Of a DNA stretch of 11,247 nt, positions 7,357 through 11,247 are shown in pieces (positions within the stretch are counted from its first letter, which is position 1; each line of letters begins with the position of its first letter). A program made the position numbers and the translations under genes. The notes beneath the pieces are model-generated. The model saw only the letters and a program-made list of their open reading frames with translations. It was not told where the DNA came from and searched no databases. The DNA is from Planctomycetota bacterium (GTDB lineage: Bacteria > Planctomycetota > Phycisphaerae > Phycisphaerales > SM1A02), in assembly GCA_022567855.1 (NCBI GenBank), contig JADFGE010000053.1, positions 1-11,247 on the forward strand. The letters are read 5' to 3'.

Positions 7357-8723
7357 GCCGCCGACGTTGTGTCAATCCCGACCGCGCGATCGCCGCACGA
7401 CACGCGGCCGCACGTCAACTGCGCGAAGCGCGGCGGGCCGTCGGTGACGACAGCGCCGAAGCGGTGGACTGGGCCTTCTCCCAACTGCCCGACAGTCTCG
7501 GGGCCCGACGAATGAAGATTCAACAGCTCGTGGATCAGGGTGACCTGGAATCGGCGTCGGTCCTGGTTGCGCAAGGCTTGCTCCAACGACCAACGGATCC
7601 GTCGCTGACGCTCTGGCGGGCCCGGATTCTGTACCGGAGGGAAGAGTTCGAGCAATGCGCACGGGAGCTGCGGCTCGTCCTCGCCCGTCGGCCACATCAT
7701 TTCGCCACCCTTGGACTGGCCGGTCTCGCCGCCCATCGGCTCAACGCCCCCGTGCGGGCCGCTTCCTTTTTCGCCCGGGCCGAGGCGCGGCGCCCTGGCG
7801 ATGTTCCCACCCTGCATTTGCTCGTGGACGCTTGGATCGACGCAGGTCGGCTCGATAAAGCCGGCCGCGTCCTGTCTCGGATTGACTCGCCTCCAGCACG
7901 CTTGTCCGCGAAATACCTGCGGGCCCAAGGCCGGCTGTTGGAAGCGGCCGAGGCGCTCGAGACCGCGCTTGGCCGGGGCCGCAGCGACGAGGATGAAGCT
8001 GTGCTGTGCGATCTGATCACGATCCTCGAGGAGAGCGGCAATATGGCTCGGTTGCGGCGCGTCCTGGAACGCATCGACGTTCGGCAGCCGGCGGCGCTGG
8101 CGCGAGCCGGCCTCGCGTGGCTGTGGTTGGGGGAGTTCCGCACGGCGGCGGTCCGCACGGCGAGATTGGCCCGCGTGCCGGCATCGCGCTCCATGGGACT
8201 GCTCGTGTTGCTCGTCGCCTCGGCGATGTTGCAACGACCAACGCTGGTGGAGCGAGCGCTGGGTCGGCTCCGTCGAATCGACGACGCGATTGATCCCGAT
8301 GTCGTTGGAGCCGAGCCCCGAGCCGATGCCGTTGACGTGGAGGACTTCGGTATCGAGTTCGGGGATCTCCATCCAGAGCGTGCCGGCGTCGGCGTCCCAA
8401 TAGAGTGGGTAGAAGCCGTCGAGCCGCTGCATGCCGTTGGTCTTGTCGGAGATGGAGGGGAGATCCTCCAGGTCGTCACCGCGTCGTTGAGCGTCTATTG
8501 GCGCCGGGAGCACGAGAACGAAAGCGATCACGGCCAGGACCACCATTCGTTGTCCGAGGGCGTACCAGTTGCAACCTTGCGGACCCGAACGATCACTACG
8601 AAGCATGCTATCCTCCTTGAGGGAGACTCGCGTGTGAGGGGGCGGGGGCTGATACAAGATCGAGAAGATGGCACAAAGGGACGGCACCGCGACAGACCAA
8701 CCACAAGCGCGGTTTGTTCTTAG
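7353..8723 (+). CDS. Second TPR-type repeat protein, 3' part replaced by unrelated sequence
   Basis: The ATG at 7353 overlaps the previous stop (ATGA) and begins MSRRRCVNPDRAIAARHAAA. About 312 codons, up to 8286-8288, read as TPR-like repeats: GDLESASVLVAQGLLQRP, REEFEQCARELRLVLARRP, APVRAASFFARAEARRPGD, AGRLDKAGRVLSRI and GRLLEAAEALETAL. After RRIDDAI the composition changes, and the DNA is the reverse strand of a secreted metalloprotease gene. The last 145 codons to the stop at 8723 are therefore antisense read-through, not natural protein. The true C-terminus is missing. The frame stays open upstream of 7353 to an ATG at 7311, but the ATGA overlap makes 7353 the better start. Function is unknown; pairing with the preceding TPR gene suggests a common complex. 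Confidence 0.6.
   Translation: MSRRRCVNPDRAIAARHAAARQLREARRAVGDDSAEAVDWAFSQLPDSLGARRMKIQQLVDQGDLESASVLVAQGLLQRPTDPSLTLWRARILYRREEFEQCARELRLVLARRPHHFATLGLAGLAAHRLNAPVRAASFFARAEARRPGDVPTLHLLVDAWIDAGRLDKAGRVLSRIDSPPARLSAKYLRAQGRLLEAAEALETALGRGRSDEDEAVLCDLITILEESGNMARLRRVLERIDVRQPAALARAGLAWLWLGEFRTAAVRTARLARVPASRSMGLLVLLVASAMLQRPTLVERALGRLRRIDDAIDPDVVGAEPRADAVDVEDFGIEFGDLHPERAGVGVPIEWVEAVEPLHAVGLVGDGGEILQVVTASLSVYWRREHENESDHGQDHHSLSEGVPVATLRTRTITTKHAILLEGDSRVRGRGLIQDREDGTKGRHRDRPTTSAVCS
8276..8292. other. Junction C: TPR gene (plus) against metalloprotease gene (minus)
   Basis: On the plus strand the TPR protein reads to about 8286. On the minus strand the metalloprotease reads GLGSNDIGINR, with the last codon at 8288-8286, and then loses its family pattern; the family normally continues GQ. 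Two genes in opposite directions both lose their 3' ends at one point. No mobile-element end is visible. Confidence 0.6.
8286..8606 (-). pseudogene. N-terminus of a secreted DUF5117-type zinc metalloprotease (truncated)
   Basis: The chosen ATG at 8606 has an excellent ribosome site, AAGGAGGA, four bases upstream, which beats the in-frame ATG at 8687. The first 40 residues form a signal peptide: charged MLRSDRSG..., hydrophobic core VVLAVIAFVLVLP and a likely cleavage near IDA-QRR. Then come residues typical of the DUF5117/DUF5118 zinc-metalloprotease group: DGFYPLYWDADAGTLWMEIP (63-82), LDTEVLHVNGIGSGLGSNDI (84-103). Only 107 codons are natural. The catalytic zinc-binding region, hundreds of residues further on in this family, is absent, so the fragment has no enzyme activity. 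The reverse frame stays open to 7191 through the TPR gene, but that part is antisense shadow. The 113 bases upstream to vapC (8607-8719) should hold its promoter; I see no clear boxes. Confidence 0.75.
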
Positions 8724-9094
8724 TGACTGGCCCGTCTCAAGGTGTCGTCGAATGTTACCAGTTCAACGTCCAGCTCCTGAGCAAGCCACAGGTACGCGGC
8801 GTCGTAAGCGGTCAACCTCTCTCGGCGAGCGAGGGCTACGGACTCAGGGATTGGAACCTCGAACTCACGGAGGTTCATGCGGGGGTAAAGCGCGAGAGCC
8901 TCGAGCAGTGGCCGTTGTTTGTGGGGGTATGTTGCGAGCTTCTTCAGGCAGACGCTGCCGATCTCGTAGCGCAACAACGTAGGCGCGGCGAGGTCGCAGT
9001 CGTCCAGGAGTGCAGCGGCTTCTTCAGCCCTGGGCTCGGCGAACAGGATCGCGGCGAGCGCCGAGGCATCGACGACCTTGAGCCTATCTGGCAT
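8720..9094 (-). CDS. vapC: VapC/FitB-type PIN-domain toxin
   Basis: This 124-residue protein is a complete PIN-domain ribonuclease, the toxin of a type II toxin-antitoxin pair that cleaves RNA when free of antitoxin. The four acidic active-site positions are visible: Asp9 in VVDASAL, Glu44 in RYEIGSV, Asp98 in TAYDAAYLWLA and Asp116 in LVTFDDTL. The start at 9094 places the first strand and Asp9 where the family has them; the 17 extra residues of a longer in-frame start (9145) are basic, unlike PIN proteins, and lie over vapB. The gene overlaps the end of vapB by 11 bases (9084-9094), the usual coupling of antitoxin to toxin. All catalytic residues are intact, so the toxin is probably active. 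Confidence 0.9.
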   Translation of the reverse strand: MPDRLKVVDASALAAILFAEPRAEEAAALLDDCDLAAPTLLRYEIGSVCLKKLATYPHKQRPLLEALALYPRMNLREFEVPIPESVALARRERLTAYDAAYLWLAQELDVELVTFDDTLRRASH

Positions 9095-9320
9095 CCCGAT
9101 CGGCCCGAACGATCTCGGTTGCCTCGTCGGCCGTCGACAATCCAAACCTTGCGACGCGCTCCCGAACCTGAAGGGCCGTCAACCGGTGCTCCGGTGCCAA
9201 GGCGTCCTCCAGGATCGCCATCATTTGGCCCTGCATCGACCGATGGTTCCTAGCCGCCTCGGCCCGCAGTCGCTCGGCCAACGCGTCGGGCACGTTCTTG
9301 ATGGACAGGTTCAGTGGCAT
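9084..9320 (-). CDS. vapB: VapB/FitA-type ribbon-helix-helix antitoxin
   Basis: A 78-residue protein begins MPLNLSIKNVPDALAERLRA and continues NHRSMQGQMMAILEDAL, the sequence pattern of a FitA/Arc-like ribbon-helix-helix DNA-binding domain. The first strand (NLSIKNV) contacts DNA and the two helices dimerise. The C-terminal 35 residues should wrap the toxin's active site. GGAGG (9332-9328 on the minus strand) lies seven bases before the ATG. Proteins of this type neutralise the PIN toxin and, with it, repress their own promoter; the AT-rich palindrome at 9344-9358 just upstream fits that. The pair forms a self-contained two-gene operon. Confidence 0.88.
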   Translation of the reverse strand: MPLNLSIKNVPDALAERLRAEAARNHRSMQGQMMAILEDALAPEHRLTALQVRERVARFGLSTADEATEIVRADRDAR

Positions 9321-9343
9321 CGATATGCCTCCATATAGAATCC

Positions 9344-9380
9344 ATAATAGATTATTATTACCTCCAATATGGCTTCACAA
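9344..9380 (-). promoter_or_regulatory. vapBC promoter with palindromic operator candidate
   Basis: Read on the minus strand, TTGTGA (9380-9375) and AATAAT (9356-9351) are separated by 18 bases, a good sigma-70-like pair (4/6 and 5/6 matches). The perfect inverted repeat ATAATA-GAT-TATTAT (9344-9358) covers the -10 box and the expected start site. A second GGAGG (9365-9361) occurs in a stretch resembling the true ribosome site region (ATATTGGAGGTAAT against TATATGGAGGCATAT), which may form a pair of operator half-sites. The stretch is strikingly AT-rich among GC-rich neighbours. Binding by VapBC is inferred, not seen. Confidence 0.5.
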
Positions 9381-9435
9381 TAACCGAACGGTCAAGTCTT
9401 CGGTCAGGGCGTCACGCGGCGGGAACGCCCGGCCG

Positions 9436-9470
9436 TCGCATTTCTTGGCTCATAGGTCGTGGCTCGTAGC
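9436..9470 (-). repeat. Short tandem array of degenerate heptamers
   Basis: Five consecutive 7-base units read on the minus strand: GCTACGA, GCCACGA, CCTATGA, GCCAAGA, AATGCGA, with consensus near GCYAYGA. The array lies between vapBC and the aldo/keto reductase stop codon, in otherwise non-coding sequence. The outer bases also form an imperfect stem, CTTGGCT (9444-9450) with AGCCCAAG (9468-9475), but there is no T-run to make a terminator. The 155 bases 9321-9475 hold nothing else that I can name apart from the vapBC promoter. Confidence 0.4.
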
Positions 9471-9475
9471 CCAAG

Positions 9476-10285
9476 TCAGAATCCCCGAACCAATTCGCGC
9501 ATGCGCCGCTTGGTGGCCCCGTCGGGCAGGCGCCCCAACCCCGCTCGGATGTTGTCTTCCATGTGGGATGGGTTCGTCGTCTCGGTGAGACAACAGGTGA
9601 CCGCGGGGTGTGCCAGAATGTATTTGACGGAGAATTGCGCCCAGCTCGCGCAGTCGAACTCCGCGGCCCATTCGGGCAACTCGCGTCCGCCGACCCGCCC
9701 GAAGTAGCTCCCGTTCATGAACGGTCGGTTGGTCAACACGGCGATTCCGCGATCCCGGGCGAGCGGCAGCAGCCGATCTTCCGCGCGTGTTTCCATTACC
9801 GAGTAATTCAGGTGCACGAAATCCGGCGTTTCGCGCCGCATGAACGACTCGAGCCGTTCGTGTAGTGCGTCAGTGGAAACCGTGACGCCGATGTAGCGCG
9901 CCTCACCGGTCTCTTTCCATTCGCGCAGGTTGGGCCACTGAGTTGCCAGATCGGCGAGGCTCTCGATCTGGATCAGATCCATCGTGCGTCGTCCGAAGAG
10001 CCGTTGCGTCTGACGCATCTGCGCGATGCCGGCATCCTTGCCGGTGGCATTGATCTTGGTCGCGAGAAAGATCTGGTCGTGGATGTCGAGTTCGTTCATG
10101 AGTCGCCCGAACTCGGCGTCAATGTCGACAGTGCGCGGCGCGGAATCGACCACGCGACCGCCACGCGCGACGAGCATTCGCATCACCGAGGCGAGGGGCT
10201 CGGGGCCGTCGGTGAGTATTCCGAGGACGGGCTTCGTCGAGCCCAGCCCTACTATAGGAAGCGTTTCGCCGCTCGACGGTATCGG
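9476..10285 (-). CDS. Aldo/keto reductase family protein, N-terminus lost, catalytic residues altered
   Basis: About 270 codons match a bacterial aldo/keto reductase group (NADPH-dependent carbonyl reductases with a TIM barrel). Seen in order are IPSSGETLPIVGLGS, GGRVVDSAP, FLATKIN, LREWKETGEARYIGVT, DFVHLNYS, RLLPLARDRGIAVLTNRPF, PEWAAEFDCASWAQFSVKYI and a C-terminal HMEDNIRAGLGRLPD. Of the usual Asp-Tyr-Lys-His tetrad, Asp and Lys are present, but the Tyr position reads Thr (codon 10132-10130) and the His position reads Glu (9964-9962). The enzyme may be inactive as a classical reductase or do different chemistry. The frame continues upstream to 10486, but that stretch is the reverse of recR, so the real start, possibly with a signal peptide, is missing. 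The stop is TGA at 9478-9476. Confidence 0.8.
   Translation of the reverse strand, partial: PIPSSGETLPIVGLGSTKPVLGILTDGPEPLASVMRMLVARGGRVVDSAPRTVDIDAEFGRLMNELDIHDQIFLATKINATGKDAGIAQMRQTQRLFGRRTMDLIQIESLADLATQWPNLREWKETGEARYIGVTVSTDALHERLESFMRRETPDFVHLNYSVMETRAEDRLLPLARDRGIAVLTNRPFMNGSYFGRVGGRELPEWAAEFDCASWAQFSVKYILAHPAVTCCLTETTNPSHMEDNIRAGLGRLPDGATKRRMRELVRGF
10257..10285. other. Junction D: aldo/keto reductase to recR, fitting both families
   Basis: On the minus strand this stretch reads PIPSSGETLP, the usual N-terminal motif of the reductase. On the plus strand the same bases read GSVSPLDGIG, the usual central motif of RecR. Both genes match their families through the same roughly 25 bases and only diverge outside it, as expected if two molecules were joined at a shared short sequence. 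Confidence 0.5.
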
Positions 10286-10526
10286 CCCGGACGATCTCCA
10301 TCTAAAGGCGCTGCTGGAGCGGATCACGGACGAAACCAAAGAAGTGATTATCGCCACGAATCCCAGTGTCGAAGGTGAGGCGACGGCGATATATATTTCC
10401 AAAGCGCTCAAGCCGCTCAAGGTAAAAGTTACGCGCATCGCCCGCGGTATTCCGGTTGGCGCCGCTTTGGAATACGCCGATGTCATGACACTCTCGCGAG
10501 CGCTCGAAGGCCGTCGCGAATTCTAA
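10257..10526 (+). pseudogene. recR: Recombination protein RecR, C-terminal 89 residues
   Basis: RecR works with RecF and RecO to load RecA on gapped DNA. The C-terminal Toprim part is unmistakable: SPLDGIGPDDLHLKALLERI, IIATNPSVEGEATAIYI, the RIARGIPVGAALEYAD block and the ending ALEGRREF with TAA at 10524-10526. A full RecR is about 200 residues; the N-terminal helix-hairpin-helix, the zinc finger and the start of the Toprim domain are missing because sequence left of about 10257 belongs to the reductase. The gene is therefore a fragment cut by the junction. The open frame upstream (to 10026) is antisense of the reductase. Confidence 0.85.
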
Positions 10527-10585
10527 ATCGGTCTGTTTCAAACACTACATACAGCGCACATGAAGCTTACAAAATAGTCACGCCC

Positions 10586-10857
10586 GTGATTGAGCAAACA
10601 CATCACCCAGAAAATACTTCGGGGGCGAATTCCACCTGGGTCTGGCTGGTAATCCTGGCTTTACCAGTGGCTCTGCGTTTTGCGCTATCTGTGATTGATA
10701 CGTATTGGTGGGGATTGAATCACCTGGCGTTCGCGCCAACATATTATGTCATCATCCTCGCGGCGCTTACCGCCCTGGCGCTGGGCTGGATCGTTTTTCG
10801 GCCTCTGCATTCACAACATACGACGCGCATAGACCAGATCTGTAATTTTTGGGTTTC
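10586..10857 (+). CDS. Start of an unknown two-helix membrane protein (fragment)
   Basis: A frame starting at GTG 10586 reads MIEQTHHPENTSGANSTW and then two hydrophobic segments, VWLVILALPVALRFALSVI and YYVIILAALTALALGWIVF, followed by RPLHSQHTTRIDQICNFW. The layout is a cytoplasmic or periplasmic N-tail, two membrane helices and a polar continuation. No ATG lies in this frame and no clear ribosome site precedes the GTG, so the start is uncertain; the frame is open upstream into recR. Base composition is visibly more AT-rich than the surroundings. The protein identity is lost near 10845-10880, where an SMC coiled coil begins in another frame. I do not recognise the family. Confidence 0.4.
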
Positions 10858-10880
10858 AAATCGCGGCGCGGCGCTGGCCG
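10843..10880. other. Junction E: membrane protein to SMC coiled coil
   Basis: The membrane-protein frame (phase 10586) loses plausible protein character after about 10857. The SMC frame is closed by TAA at 10843-10845 and becomes convincing from about 10882. The switch happens without an intergenic region, stop codon or start codon, so a join inside two genes is likely. Confidence 0.45.
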
Positions 10881-11247
10881 CGGAGACGAGCGCGACCAGC
10901 AGGAACGCGGCCGGACGCTGGCCGAGGACCGTTCGCGCCTTGAAATTTGCCTGGAACGACTACACGACGCGGACCGCAACGTTTTGTGCGCTGAGTCGGA
11001 AGTCGCCGAATTGTATCTGCGCAAGGAATCGTTCGCGGCCGAAGCGGTCGGCCAGGTCGAACAGCGCGAAAGTTGGCGCGAGCGCAAAGCTCAGTTTGCC
11101 GGCGACGTGCAGCGGCTGCGCGCCAAAATCCGCAAGCTCGAAACGAAACTGCACGCCAAGGACCTGGCCGCCGGCGAAGTGCGCTACGAGCGCACCACGC
11201 TGGCCGATCGATTGCGCGAGGATTATGGAATCGAGCTGGCCGATCTG
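10846..11247 (+). CDS. smc: SMC-type chromosome segregation ATPase, coiled-coil fragment
   Basis: The frame ending at the window edge is open from 10846 (134 codons). From about 10882 it is a charged heptad-like coiled coil: RDQQERGRTLAEDRSRLE, AESEVAELYLRKE, RESWRERKAQFAGDVQRL, RAKIRKLETKLHAKDLAAGE, and RTTLADRLREDYGIELADL. The last block resembles the C-terminal arm of bacterial SMC, where an LRE(D/E)(Y/L)GI motif follows a run of arginine- and glutamate-rich helices. SMC condenses and segregates the chromosome with ScpA and ScpB. The ATP-binding ends and hinge lie outside the window, so the call rests on the coiled coil alone; a RecN- or RecF-like coiled coil is possible but less likely. 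Confidence 0.65.

Noticed and set aside
7191..8285. Continuation of the metalloprotease reading frame
   Set aside because: It is antisense to the two TPR genes, low in complexity and unlike any metalloprotease; no HExxH zinc motif occurs.
8720..9320. Toxin-antitoxin pair as part of a larger defence island
   Set aside because: The neighbours are a protease fragment and a reductase; no restriction, CRISPR or other defence gene is present.
10286..10486. Upstream extension of the aldo/keto reductase
   Set aside because: It is the reverse strand of recR; the serine-rich hydrophobic sequence is not a credible signal peptide for this enzyme.
1..11247. CRISPR arrays, tRNA or rRNA genes, integrase or transposase genes
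   Set aside because: No regularly spaced repeats, no cloverleaf-like or rRNA sequence and no recombinase motifs were seen on either strand by eye.

Overview
The window is high-GC bacterial DNA carrying lpxA, so it comes from a Gram-negative organism that makes lipid A. A very long PurF-like amidotransferase, paired TPR proteins, a DUF5117-type secreted metalloprotease and an SMC coiled coil would fit an uncultured Planctomycetota-like or related bacterium. That placement is inference; no single marker proves it.

The most striking property is that the window is a mosaic. At least five places show a recognisable protein family stopping in mid-domain and unrelated coding sequence taking over at once. 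These are near 409 (HyuA into a membrane-protein tail), 1993 (LipB N-terminus into a foreign tail), 8286 (TPR protein against the N-terminus of a secreted metalloprotease on the other strand), 10257-10285 (aldo/keto reductase against the RecR C-terminus) and about 10845-10880 (membrane protein into an SMC coiled coil). So many mid-gene breaks in 11 kb point first to a chimeric assembly or amplification product. Real rearrangement is the alternative.

Layout. Positions 1-409 (minus strand) hold the end of a small membrane protein and a GTG-started proline-rich gene that leaves the window. Positions 409-1993 (minus) hold most of a hydantoinase/oxoprolinase A gene. Positions 1993-8286 are the largest intact block: a truncated lipB diverging from a plus-strand run of lpxA, a YycJ/WalJ-type metallo-beta-lactamase-fold gene, a 638-residue PurF-like gene and two overlapping TPR genes, the second cut short. 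Positions 8286 to about 10285 (minus) hold the first 107 codons of a secreted metalloprotease, a complete VapBC-type toxin-antitoxin pair with a readable promoter/operator, a short heptamer-like repeat and an aldo/keto reductase lacking its N-terminus. Positions 10257-11247 (plus) hold the recR 3' end, a two-segment membrane protein start and part of an SMC gene running off the end.

Complete genes I would trust: lpxA, the YycJ-like gene, the PurF-like gene, the first TPR gene, vapB and vapC. The others are fragments. I saw no convincing new defence or mobile system. The points worth a second look are the junctions, catalytic-residue changes in the aldo/keto reductase and the YycJ-like protein, and the toxin-antitoxin control region.
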